A stretch of 6,799 nucleotides of DNA from an uncultured Oscillospiraceae bacterium (GCA_904502045.1 CAJGEB010000053.1:1-6799), one strand, 5' to 3'. Shown: positions 1-6,711, counted from the first letter of the stretch. A program made the numbers and translations. The notes: generated from the sequence alone by a model not told the origin.

Positions 1-163
1 TAATTAACGCCACGATAAGAACAAGGGATATTCCCGCAGTTAATATGACCAGCTTTATCGCGGAGTTATCCCCCCCGGTAACGACTTCCTTTGCACTCGC
101 GCTGATTACGCTCATTACACAAACAATAAGCACCGTCAATATCTTCAAAATTTTCTTTTCCAT
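1..163 (-). CDS. Partial gene: short exported or membrane protein, N-terminal 54 residues only
   Basis: This leftward reading frame begins at an ATG whose first base is position 163 and stays open for 54 codons to the window edge, so its 3' end is missing. An in-frame TGA lies 15 bases upstream, so no earlier start is possible. The first 24 residues look like a signal peptide: a Lys-rich start (MEKK), a hydrophobic core (ILTVLIVCVMSVIS) and an SASA signal-peptidase-like site. About 13 polar residues follow, including VVTGGDNS, and then a second hydrophobic stretch from about residue 38 to the edge. Only a weak Shine-Dalgarno (GGA, 9 bases upstream) is visible, but a perfect consensus promoter lies upstream (218-246). 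The function is not recognised. It could be a two-helix membrane protein, or a very short secreted peptide whose TGGDNS plus hydrophobic tail loosely recalls a sortase sorting signal, though the usual proline is absent. Confidence 0.7.
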   Translation of the reverse strand, partial: MEKKILKILTVLIVCVMSVISASAKEVVTGGDNSAIKLVILTAGISLVLIVALI

Positions 164-191
164 TTTTATACGTCCGTTTCATTATTTTTTG

Positions 192-219
192 TTGTAATAA
201 TCCTCAAATATATTATAAT
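192..219 (+). promoter_or_regulatory. Probable promoter for uvrC
   Basis: On the plus strand TTGTAA (192-197, 4 of 6 matches to the -35 consensus) precedes TATAAT (214-219, perfect -10) by 16 bases. Transcription would begin near 226, about 45 bases ahead of the uvrC start. The -10 box overlaps that of the leftward promoter by two bases (218-219), so polymerase could probably occupy only one of the two promoters at a time. Confidence 0.5.
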
Positions 220-246
220 TATATTTAAGGACAGCATTTATGTCAA
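218..246 (-). promoter_or_regulatory. Consensus sigma-A promoter for the leftward exported-protein gene
   Basis: Read on the minus strand, TTGACA (246-241) is followed by a 17-base spacer (240-224) and TATAAT (223-218). This is a perfect match to the sigma-A/sigma-70 consensus in both boxes with ideal spacing. Transcription would start near 211, giving a leader of about 48 bases before the ATG at 163. Confidence 0.75.
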
Positions 247-255
247 TCATTAATT

Positions 256-263
256 AAGGGGGG
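256..263 (+). promoter_or_regulatory. Ribosome binding site fixing the TTG start of uvrC
   Basis: AAGGGGGG ends 7 bases before the TTG at 271. This is a good Shine-Dalgarno at the right distance. The next in-frame ATG is codon 18, which would cut into the segment just before the GIY-YIG motif, so the TTG is preferred. Confidence 0.75.
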
Positions 264-270
264 AAACCTT

Positions 271-2130
271 TTGGATAATCCGAGATTACCGTATTTTAAG
301 GATAAGGCAAAAAATCTTCCGATGCAGCCCGGAATCTACATCTTTAAAAATAAAAGCGGTAAAATAATATATGTCGGTAAGGCAAAGTTCCTCAAAAACA
401 GAGTTTCCTCTTACTTCAGAAGTATAGATAAGCACGTTCCGAAGGTATACAAAATGGTGAGCGAGGCGTACGATTTTGAATTTATCGTTGCCGACTCCGA
501 ATTCGATGCTATTATGCTTGAGTGGAATATGATAAAGGAGCATCGTCCCAAATACAATATCCTTATCAAAAATGATAAGGGGTACAGCTATATAAGGGTA
601 TCTCCCGGCAAGATGGGGGACCCGTATGAGCCGTGGAGTAAAATTACTGCCGCAAGAAATAAAGATACTTCAGGGGACCTCTTTTTCGGTCCGTATACAA
701 GCTCGTTTGTGGTAAAGCGCACCGTCGAGGAAGCAAACGATATCTTTTTACTGCCGACCTGCAGTAAGGTTATCTCAAAAGGCAAAAAGTCCGACCGCCC
801 CTGCCTCAACTACTACATCAAAAAATGCAGCGGAGCCTGCTGCGGTAAAATCAGCTTCGAGGAGTACAAAGAAACTATCGAAAGGGCAACCGATTTTATC
901 AAAAACGGCGGCGAGGAAACTATTGCAAGACTCACCGAGCTGATGGAAGCTGCCGCGGAAAATCTCGAATTCGAAAAAGCCGCGTTACTACGCGACAGTA
1001 TAAATACCATGCGCAGAAACTCATTAAAGCAATCGGTAAAATTCACCGGTATAATAAGCGCCGACGCAGTAGCTCTTGCTGAGGACAAAAATAATATATG
1101 CATATCTGTGCTGAAAATCCGCAAAGAAAGGGTAGTTGACAAGGACGAATTTGTATTTGAAAATATGGGAAGTCCGCGCGACTCGATGGCAGCGTTTCTC
1201 ACACAGCGATATTCCTCTCGCGAGGATATTCCATCACTAATCCTTCTTTATGAGGATTTCGATGACAGAAACGTAGTTCAGGATTTTATCAATGAATATT
1301 GTAAGCCTTCAAAAGTAAAAATATCTGTACCGGTAAAAGGCGAAAACCGAAGGATTACCGAAATGGCTTACAACAACGCCGTACACCGACTTTCCCACGA
1401 TTTCGGACATAAACCCAAAAATATTGCAGCACTTGATGAGCTCGGTAAGCTGCTCGGAATCCCCGCTCCCGAACGCATCGAGGCGTACGATATATCAAAT
1501 ATCGGTTCCTCTGTCATCACGGGAAGTATGGCGGTCTTCGAAAATGGTACTCCCGCCAAAAATCATTACAGAAAATTTCTTATAAAAGATATAATCGGTA
1601 CCGACGACTACGCTTCAATGCGCGAAATGCTCACAAGGCGTTTTAACGAGTATCTCAAAAAGGACAACAAGGACCCTTCCTTCAGCGCACTCCCCGACCT
1701 CATACTCATCGACGGCGGTAAGGGCCACGTAGCCGCAGCAAAAGAGGTCCTTGACTCTTTGGGAATATCGGTAGCGGTATTTGGTATGGTTAAGGACGAG
1801 CGGCACCGTACCCGCGCCATCTCGGCATCCGGCGGCGAGATAGCTCTGCGCGAAACCTACCGCGCATTTACCTTAGTCACCGAAATACAAAATGAAGCGC
1901 ACCGTTTTGCAGTTGGGTATGCATCTAAAGCGCACGGGAAAAAGTCCCTTGAGCTCACAATTACAAAGGCAGAGGGAATCGGTAAAAAGCGGGCGGAAAT
2001 ACTCATTAAGCATTTCAAATCTCTGAAGGCTGTCGCAAACGCCTCCGAAGAGGAGATAGCCGCACTGCCTGGTATGTCGCTTGCGGCTGCAAAATCCGTG
2101 AAGGAGTTTTTGAAGTGCGATTCCGACTAA
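271..2130 (+). CDS. uvrC: UvrABC system protein C (excinuclease subunit C)
   Basis: UvrC makes the two incisions flanking a DNA lesion after UvrA and UvrB have located it, in cytoplasmic nucleotide excision repair. At 619 residues it is full length for the family. An N-terminal GIY-YIG nuclease domain (about 17-100) shows GIY at 21-23, YVG at 34-36, Arg44 and a likely metal-binding Glu84. Four cysteines (164, 178, 186, 190) have nearly the spacing of the family's iron-sulfur cluster ligands; Cys191 is an extra. A UVR domain for UvrB contact lies at about 214-248 (NLEFEKAALLRD). The C-terminal RNase H-like nuclease spans about 395-550, with AYDISN (Asp407), LILIDGGKGH (Asp481), a KDERHRTRAI segment and EAHRFA (His544). 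Helix-hairpin-helix DNA-binding motifs occupy about 565-615. Translation starts at TTG, which may moderate expression. It stands alone between two promoters, not next to uvrA or uvrB, and I see no clear terminator after it, so some read-through into rsmD is possible. Confidence 0.98.
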   Translation: MDNPRLPYFKDKAKNLPMQPGIYIFKNKSGKIIYVGKAKFLKNRVSSYFRSIDKHVPKVYKMVSEAYDFEFIVADSEFDAIMLEWNMIKEHRPKYNILIKNDKGYSYIRVSPGKMGDPYEPWSKITAARNKDTSGDLFFGPYTSSFVVKRTVEEANDIFLLPTCSKVISKGKKSDRPCLNYYIKKCSGACCGKISFEEYKETIERATDFIKNGGEETIARLTELMEAAAENLEFEKAALLRDSINTMRRNSLKQSVKFTGIISADAVALAEDKNNICISVLKIRKERVVDKDEFVFENMGSPRDSMAAFLTQRYSSREDIPSLILLYEDFDDRNVVQDFINEYCKPSKVKISVPVKGENRRITEMAYNNAVHRLSHDFGHKPKNIAALDELGKLLGIPAPERIEAYDISNIGSSVITGSMAVFENGTPAKNHYRKFLIKDIIGTDDYASMREMLTRRFNEYLKKDNKDPSFSALPDLILIDGGKGHVAAAKEVLDSLGISVAVFGMVKDERHRTRAISASGGEIALRETYRAFTLVTEIQNEAHRFAVGYASKAHGKKSLELTITKAEGIGKKRAEILIKHFKSLKAVANASEEEIAALPGMSLAAAKSVKEFLKCDSD

Positions 2131-2171
2131 TAATATTTGCGCTTAAATGGGATAAAATTATACTCAGCGTA

Positions 2172-2200
2172 TTGACTTTTTTTGTCGAATAATTGATAAT
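2172..2200 (+). promoter_or_regulatory. Probable promoter of the rsmD-coaD operon
   Basis: TTGACT (2172-2177) and GATAAT (2195-2200) each match the sigma-A consensus at five of six positions and are 17 bases apart. Transcription would begin near 2207, leaving a short leader of about 27 bases. A perfect TATAAT also occurs at 2200-2205, but its spacing from the -35 (22 bases) is too long for it to be the primary -10 box. Confidence 0.6.
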
Positions 2201-2233
2201 ATAATCAGAAAAGATTGGAGTTGTTTTCCTCAA

Positions 2234-2770
2234 ATGAGAGTTATTACAGGATCCGCCCGCGGAACTAAACTTATTGCGCCGGAAGGCTTTGATACACGTC
2301 CCACCTCTGATATGGCAAAAGAGGCTATCTTCTCTGCGATACAGTTTTATCTCGAAGAAGCTTATGTTCTCGACTTGTTTGCAGGCTCCGGTCAGCTCGG
2401 AATAGAAGCGCTCAGCCGCGGAGCTAAATATGCGGTGTTTGTGGACTCCTCACGCGAGGCTCTCGATGCTATAAAAACTAATCTTACAAAAACAAAGTTG
2501 TTTTCAAAAGCTAAAGCTGCGGCTATGGATTTTCTCACATTCCTCAAACACAACAAAGAAAATTTCGATATCGTTTTTGCGGATCCCCCCTACAACAGCG
2601 GATATATCCCCGATATTTTAAAATATGTTTCGGAGCATCTGAGTGAAAACGGTATGGTTATCTGCGAAACCGAACGCAAGGAGCAGCTTCCCGAAAGCTG
2701 CGGGGAGCTTTCCATCTTTAAAACTTACAACTGCGGAAAAGCTAAGTTTACCGTATATAAAAAAGCATAA
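2234..2770 (+). CDS. rsmD: 16S rRNA (guanine(966)-N(2))-methyltransferase RsmD
   Basis: RsmD transfers a methyl group from S-adenosylmethionine to N2 of guanine 966 (E. coli numbering) of 16S rRNA during 30S subunit assembly. The 178-residue protein is the usual length. It opens with the family signature MRVITGSARG followed by TRPTSDMAKEAIF (21-33). The SAM-binding motif I is VLDLFAGSGQLGIEAL (45-60), and the catalytic DPPY is at 117-120 within FDIVFADPPY. The ATG start is supported by this conserved N-terminus; the only Shine-Dalgarno-like sequence, GGAG at 2217-2220, is 13 bases away, longer than usual. It is first in a tight operon: its stop lies within the coaD ribosome binding site. The rsmD-coaD pairing is a familiar order in Firmicutes (ylbH-ylbI in Bacillus subtilis). 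Confidence 0.96.
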   Translation: MRVITGSARGTKLIAPEGFDTRPTSDMAKEAIFSAIQFYLEEAYVLDLFAGSGQLGIEALSRGAKYAVFVDSSREALDAIKTNLTKTKLFSKAKAAAMDFLTFLKHNKENFDIVFADPPYNSGYIPDILKYVSEHLSENGMVICETERKEQLPESCGELSIFKTYNCGKAKFTVYKKA

Positions 2771-2774
2771 GGAG
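2769..2774 (+). promoter_or_regulatory. Ribosome binding site fixing the coaD start
   Basis: AAGGAG overlaps the rsmD stop codon and ends 9 bases before the ATG at 2784. The frame is open for another 47 codons upstream, to an ATG at 2643 inside rsmD, but that extension has no family counterpart. This site and the conserved N-terminus choose 2784. Confidence 0.85.
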
Positions 2775-2783
2775 TCCTCCTGT

Positions 2784-3284
2784 ATGAAGATAGCTATATG
2801 TCCCGGAAGCTTTGACCCCATCACCGTAGGTCATCTTGATATTATTAATCGCGCGTCGGCATTGTTCGATAAGGTAATCGTTCTTGTGGTTATCAACGTC
2901 GATAAAAAATGCGCTTTTACTCCCGAAGAACGCGCCGAGATGATAGCTAAGGTAACCGCTGATATTCCCAACGTCGAGGTGGATATCTACGGCGGTCTTC
3001 TCATTGATTACTTCAAAGAGCACAACGCTTCCGTCATAGTTAAGGGACTGCGCGCTATGACCGATTTTGAGTATGAGTTCCAGATGGCGCTAATAAACCG
3101 CCAGCTTTATGATAAGGCTGATACCTTGTTCCTCACTACGAGCGTCGAAAATATGTACCTCAGCTCCAGCGCGGTAAAACAGATTGCGCGCTTCAACGGG
3201 GATATCTCGCATTTTGTTCCCGATGTACTTTTGGATACTATTATTGATAGATTACATAAGAAAGAAACGGAGGAAGTATTATGA
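2784..3284 (+). CDS. coaD: Phosphopantetheine adenylyltransferase (PPAT)
   Basis: CoaD joins 4'-phosphopantetheine and ATP to give dephospho-coenzyme A and pyrophosphate, the penultimate step of coenzyme A synthesis, in the cytoplasm. The 166-residue protein has the normal bacterial PPAT length. It starts MKIAICPGSFDPITVGHLDI, which carries the nucleotidyltransferase TxGH motif (residues 14-17, TVGH) and the preceding GSFDP. A lysine pair (41-42), KGLR (87-90) in the substrate-binding region, and YLSSSAVKQIA (125-135), which contains the second nucleotidyltransferase signature (SSSxVK), complete the active site. The start at 2784 is set by AAGGAG nine bases upstream and by the family N-terminus. 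The stop TGA overlaps the next gene's ATG as ATGA, which suggests translational coupling. Expression is probably from the promoter upstream of rsmD. Confidence 0.97.
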   Translation: MKIAICPGSFDPITVGHLDIINRASALFDKVIVLVVINVDKKCAFTPEERAEMIAKVTADIPNVEVDIYGGLLIDYFKEHNASVIVKGLRAMTDFEYEFQMALINRQLYDKADTLFLTTSVENMYLSSSAVKQIARFNGDISHFVPDVLLDTIIDRLHKKETEEVL

Positions 3285-3766
3285 CAATCGAAGACATCCT
3301 TGACGAATTGGACGGTATGATCGACCGTGCTTGGAATCTCCCGCTTACCGGTGGTAAGTGCGTTGTTGATGCAGAAAGGGTAAGGGAGCTGCTCGACGAC
3401 GTAAGAATCAATTTACCCACAGAAATCAAACAGGCTAAAGCTATCGTAGCCGACCGTTCCGAAATCATTGCTATTGCCCGCCGCGAATCCGAAACTATTC
3501 TCAGGCGCGCGGAAGAGCGTGCTAAACAGCTCGTTTCTCAGGAAGAGATAACCCGTCAGGCTCAGGATAAGTCCGCTGAAATAATTGCCGATGCTCAAAA
3601 TAAGGCAAATGAGATAATCGGTGCCGCCGGAGCAAAAGCTAAAGAGATGAAGGCTGCTGCTAATGAGTTTGCTAACAGTATCCTCAAAAATTCCGAGGAA
3701 ACTTTATCCGCATCTCTTGCTGAAATCAAAAATACTCGCACCGCTTTAAACAGTAAGGCGCAGTAA
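3281..3766 (+). CDS. Conserved alanine-rich coiled-coil protein downstream of coaD
   Basis: This 161-residue cytoplasmic protein has no signal peptide or membrane segment. Residues 1-46 form a less repetitive, probably folded head rich in acidic residues, including WNLPLTGGKCVVDAERVREL (18-37). Residues from about 47 to 158 are an almost unbroken helix of Ala, Glu, Lys, Gln and Arg with heptad-like spacing, for example ARRESETILRRAEERAKQLV and repeated AEIIADAQNKANEIIGAA-type segments. This pattern resembles stalk subunits of ATP synthases (subunit b or E/H type). From memory, similar proteins follow coaD in Clostridia and are often labelled ATPase or V-ATPase subunit H, but no nucleotide-binding motif is visible, so that name rests on coiled-coil similarity. 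The start overlaps coaD by 4 bases, with GGAGG (3269-3273) seven bases before it. It is the last gene of the operon, before a strong terminator. The function is unknown. Confidence 0.88.
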   Translation: MTIEDILDELDGMIDRAWNLPLTGGKCVVDAERVRELLDDVRINLPTEIKQAKAIVADRSEIIAIARRESETILRRAEERAKQLVSQEEITRQAQDKSAEIIADAQNKANEIIGAAGAKAKEMKAAANEFANSILKNSEETLSASLAEIKNTRTALNSKAQ

Positions 3767-3778
3767 AATAACCCACCA

Positions 3779-3814
3779 CCCCTCTTCCGATTGCTCGGAG
3801 GAGGGGCTCTTTTT
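3779..3814 (+). terminator. Rho-independent terminator of the rsmD-coaD operon
   Basis: A 12-base-pair stem (CCCCTCTTCCGA, 3779-3790, with TCGGAGGAGGGG, 3795-3806; one G-U pair) closes a 4-base loop TTGC and is followed by CTCTTTTTA. It begins 13 bases after the coiled-coil gene's stop. The convergent ATPase gene ends at 3813, inside the T-tract. In the leftward direction the stem is followed by GGTGGTGGGTTATTTT, a poorer tract, so termination is mainly rightward but may work both ways. Confidence 0.92.
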
Positions 3815-6482
3815 ATTCCGCAGCATAAACGGTATCTTCATTCTGACGCCATTTCTTTTGCCGCATTTTTACCGATATTATCCGCACTATACCCGTAAGC
3901 ACGGGAGCTGCAAGTGCAAATAAAAACGCCGTAAACAACTGCTCTGCACTCAGCGGAGATACTTCAAATATCCTCGACACTGCCGGAATATAAAGCGTTA
4001 CCATCATTACCCCGAAGGAAACCGCGCACGCTCCGATGAGGTAGAGGTTAGTTAGGGGATTGATTCCAAACAGTCCTTTTTCTTCGCTTTTACACTCAAA
4101 CACGTGTATAAGCTGCGCCATTATCAGCGTTACGAGTGCTGCCGTTCCCGCAAGACGCGTATCTGAAAATTTTCGCAGAAAGTACACATAGGCAGAAAGG
4201 GTGGAGATTCCGATGAAGCAGCCTCTGAAAATTATCGTGGACAAAAGTCCGCCCGAAAAGATTCCCTCTTCTTTTTTGCGCGGTTTCTTTCGCATTACCG
4301 CTTTTTCCCCCGGCTCAAAACCGAGCGCAATAGCGGGTAGGCTGTCTGTGACGAGATTGACAAGGAGTATCTGTATCGGAAGAAGTATCGCAGGCATACC
4401 CATCAGCATTCCCAAAAACATCGTAAGTGCTTCCCCTATATTGCAGGATAAAAGATAACGGATGAATTTTCTGATGTTACTGTATATTATCCTTCCCTCT
4501 TCAACCGAGGTGACAAGGGTAGCAAAATTGTCGTCGAGCAAAATGATTCCTGAAGCTTCTTTTGTTACGTCGGAACCGCCCTTTCCCATCGCTACTCCTA
4601 TATCCGCCTCTTTTATCGCAGGCGCATCGTTAACTCCGTCGCCCGTCATCGCGGTTATGTGTCCCTGTGCCTTCAGCGCCTTCACTATCCGCAGCTTATG
4701 AGCAGGACTTACCCTCGCAAATACCGATACCTTCCTCACCGTATCCATAAACTGCGTGTCATTCATTGCATCTATCTCGGCTCCGGTTACCGCTCTTCCT
4801 GAGCTTGTGCATATTTTCAGCTGCTTTGCTATTGCAAGTGCAGTATTTTTACTGTCACCCGTTATCATTATCGGTCTTATTCCCGCACTTTTGCACTTTG
4901 CTACCGCTGCTGCCGCTTCCTTTCTCGGCGGGTCTATCATTCCCGCAATTCCAACAAATACAAGCTCCGTTTCTGCGCTGTCCCCCGCCGACCTCATCTT
5001 TTTATATCCGAACGCAAGTCCTCTGAGCGCTTTACTGCTCATCTCCTCATTTACTGCTTCAAGCCTTTTCTTCTCCTCAATATTTAAAGGAATGTTACCG
5101 CTTACAGTATAGCGATATCGGCAGCGCTCAAGTAAAATCTCGGGAGCTCCCTTCACAAAAAGATACTTGTTCCCCCTTTCGTCCTTTACTTCAACCGACA
5201 TCATTTTTCGCTCCGAGTCAAACGGCTTTTCCCCTATTTTTCGGTAGTACCGTGCTGCATTTTGCTCAAAAATTCCCGCATTTGCCGCCATTACCGTAAG
5301 TGCTGCCTCGGTAGGATCCCCCACAGCCTTCCAACCCGTAGTTTTCCCGCTTTTTTCTTCAACTAAAAGCTTTGCGTTATTACAAAGTACCGCTATGTAG
5401 GAGAGCAATGTGAAATCGGCACGGTCGCGAATATTTATCTTTTCCCCGTTTATGTAAAAATTCCCCTCTGTCAGTTTTGAGCTCGCGGAAATATTAATAA
5501 TGTCTTCCCCGACATATACCTCTTTTACCGTCATTTTGTTTTCGGTAAGGGTTCCCGTCTTATCAGAACAGATAACGTCAGAGCATCCAAGCGTTTCTAC
5601 TGCGTGAAGCCGGCGCACAAGTGCTTTTTTCTTAAGCATTCTTGAAACTCCCAGCCCAAGCGCAATGGTCACCACTGCAGGAAGTCCCTCAGGAATGACT
5701 GCTACCGCAAGAGAAAGTCCCGTCAAAAACATATTGAATATCTCTTCGCCTCGGATTATTCCGATAAGCGTTACTGCAATACATATCAGCAGACACCCCA
5801 CCGATATGACCTTTCCCATCGACGCCAGCTTCTCCTGAAGCGGAGTCTTGCCCTCTTCTATATCAGAAAGCATTCCGGCTATTGCTCCCATTTTTGTGGA
5901 CATTCCCGTGCGTACTACCACCGCTTTTCCGTGACCTTTGGTTATTACCGTTCCCATGAAAATTTCACCTATTTCCGCATTTGATGAAATCCCCTTTTCC
6001 ACAGGAACTGATTCTCCGCTGAGCAGCGACTCGTCCGCAGCCATACCAAACGTTTCAATTATCTTTGCATCCGCAGGACATTTATCTCCCTCTTCCACGA
6101 GTATCACATCGCCGGGAACTATATTCTTTACCTCTATCTCGCAAACCTTACCGTTCCTTATTGTTCTCGCCGTCGGTGCAGCTAACCTTTTTAATGCCTC
6201 AAGCGTTTTTTCTGTGCGGTACTCCTGTATAAATCCTACCGTTGCGTTCAAAAATACTATTGCAATTATAGTAAGCGCCTCTACGTATTCCTTCATTAAA
6301 ACAGAAATAACCGTCGAGGCAAGGAGTATAAGTACAAGCACATCCTTAAACTGAGAAAAAAATATTACTCCGGCTCCCGCCTTCTTTTTCCCCTTGAGTA
6401 CGTTCTCTCCGTACTTTTCACGCCTTTTTTCTGCCTCTGCAGTAGTGAGTCCCGCTGTGTATTCCTCAAAACTTCTATCCAT
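3813..6482 (-). CDS. P-type cation-transporting ATPase, probably calcium-exporting (P2A type)
   Basis: This membrane pump couples ATP hydrolysis to cation export; the P2A resemblance points to Ca2+. At 889 residues it matches bacterial Ca2+-ATPases such as YloB in length. In order: a cation-ATPase N-terminal segment (about 1-60) leading into M1; M2 near 68-85; the actuator domain with SGES at 155-158; M3 and M4 (about 225-275) with the ion-site motif PEGLP at 264-268; the phosphorylation site DKTGT with Asp307; the nucleotide domain with KGAPE at 444-448; the hinge TGDGVNDAP at 613-621; and a C-terminal group of about six helices. Residues equivalent to SERCA Ca2+ ligands are Glu265 (M4), Asn681 and Glu684 (NIGEA, M5), and Asn709, Thr712 and Asp713 (VNLVTD, M6). 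The position I align with SERCA Glu908 in M8 is Gln790. The ATG is preceded by a perfect AGGAGG (6496-6491) at 8 bases. It is transcribed alone, and no clear promoter is seen. A different cation remains possible. Confidence 0.93.
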   Translation of the reverse strand: MDRSFEEYTAGLTTAEAEKRREKYGENVLKGKKKAGAGVIFFSQFKDVLVLILLASTVISVLMKEYVEALTIIAIVFLNATVGFIQEYRTEKTLEALKRLAAPTARTIRNGKVCEIEVKNIVPGDVILVEEGDKCPADAKIIETFGMAADESLLSGESVPVEKGISSNAEIGEIFMGTVITKGHGKAVVVRTGMSTKMGAIAGMLSDIEEGKTPLQEKLASMGKVISVGCLLICIAVTLIGIIRGEEIFNMFLTGLSLAVAVIPEGLPAVVTIALGLGVSRMLKKKALVRRLHAVETLGCSDVICSDKTGTLTENKMTVKEVYVGEDIINISASSKLTEGNFYINGEKINIRDRADFTLLSYIAVLCNNAKLLVEEKSGKTTGWKAVGDPTEAALTVMAANAGIFEQNAARYYRKIGEKPFDSERKMMSVEVKDERGNKYLFVKGAPEILLERCRYRYTVSGNIPLNIEEKKRLEAVNEEMSSKALRGLAFGYKKMRSAGDSAETELVFVGIAGMIDPPRKEAAAAVAKCKSAGIRPIMITGDSKNTALAIAKQLKICTSSGRAVTGAEIDAMNDTQFMDTVRKVSVFARVSPAHKLRIVKALKAQGHITAMTGDGVNDAPAIKEADIGVAMGKGGSDVTKEASGIILLDDNFATLVTSVEEGRIIYSNIRKFIRYLLSCNIGEALTMFLGMLMGMPAILLPIQILLVNLVTDSLPAIALGFEPGEKAVMRKKPRKKEEGIFSGGLLSTIIFRGCFIGISTLSAYVYFLRKFSDTRLAGTAALVTLIMAQLIHVFECKSEEKGLFGINPLTNLYLIGACAVSFGVMMVTLYIPAVSRIFEVSPLSAEQLFTAFLFALAAPVLTGIVRIISVKMRQKKWRQNEDTVYAAE

Positions 6483-6591
6483 CCTTATAACCTCCTAACT
6501 TCGATGCACGTCCAATAATTAATATTCATTTCAAAGATTTTTTATTCCTTTACATCTCGAAGATTTCTCTCACATTTTTTTAATTTCCTAC
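6483..6591. other. AT-rich intergenic region upstream of the ATPase gene
   Basis: Apart from the ATPase ribosome binding site (AGGAGG at 6496-6491 on the minus strand), I find no convincing element here. Leftward candidates such as TTGTCA near 6597 or TTGAAA near 6537 lack a -10 box at a workable distance. The ATPase promoter must lie here or further upstream, but I cannot place it. Confidence 0.4.
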
Positions 6592-6620
6592 TTGACAAGC
6601 CGTGTTTTATGTAGTATTAT
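6592..6620 (+). promoter_or_regulatory. Strong sigma-A promoter of the tRNA-Gln gene
   Basis: A perfect -35 TTGACA (6592-6597) and a -10 TATTAT (6615-6620, five of six) are separated by 17 bases. Transcription would begin near 6627, about 11 bases ahead of the mature tRNA 5' end, leaving a short leader for RNase P to remove. Confidence 0.85.
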
Positions 6621-6637
6621 ATATACGCTTTCCAGAT

Positions 6638-6711
6638 TGCCCGATTGTGTAATGGTAGCACGACAGACTCTGACTCTGTTTGTCTGGGTTCGAATCCTAG
6701 TCGGGCAGCCA
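6638..6711 (+). tRNA. tRNA-Gln, anticodon CUG
   Basis: The 74 bases fold into a complete cloverleaf. The acceptor stem TGCCCGA pairs with TCGGGCA over all 7 pairs, followed by discriminator G and an encoded CCA (6709-6711). The D arm is GTGT/GCAC with loop AATGGTA. The anticodon stem ACAGA/TCTGT (5 pairs) holds loop CTCTGAC, so the anticodon is CTG (6670-6672), reading CAG. The T arm CTGGG/CCTAG holds TTCGAAT. The weak U1-A72 pair and discriminator G73 are known glutamine identity elements and agree with the anticodon. The gene is not in a cluster; it has its own promoter and terminator. In organisms of this type it is probably charged indirectly, as Glu-tRNA then amidated by GatCAB, but nothing here shows that. 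Confidence 0.97.

Noticed and set aside
2131..2171. Possible terminator after uvrC
   Set aside because: I found no GC-rich stem followed by a T-run; the T-run at 2177-2183 follows only weak three-base complementarity (GAC/GTC around it) and belongs to the promoter spacer.
286..3468. Minus-strand open frames opposite uvrC, rsmD, coaD and the coiled-coil gene
   Set aside because: All are antisense to clearly identified genes, and none shows a domain.
3857..6354. Several plus-strand open frames of 79-138 codons opposite the ATPase gene (for example 4201-4458, 4756-5112 and 5938-6354)
   Set aside because: They lie entirely within a well-supported leftward gene, have low-complexity Ser/Ile/Pro-rich translations typical of antisense shadows, and lack recognisable motifs.
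6591..6600. CTTGACAAGC palindrome-like sequence as a possible operator
   Set aside because: It is short and coincides with the tRNA promoter -35 box, whose TTG(A/T)CA form is self-complementary by nature; there is no second copy.
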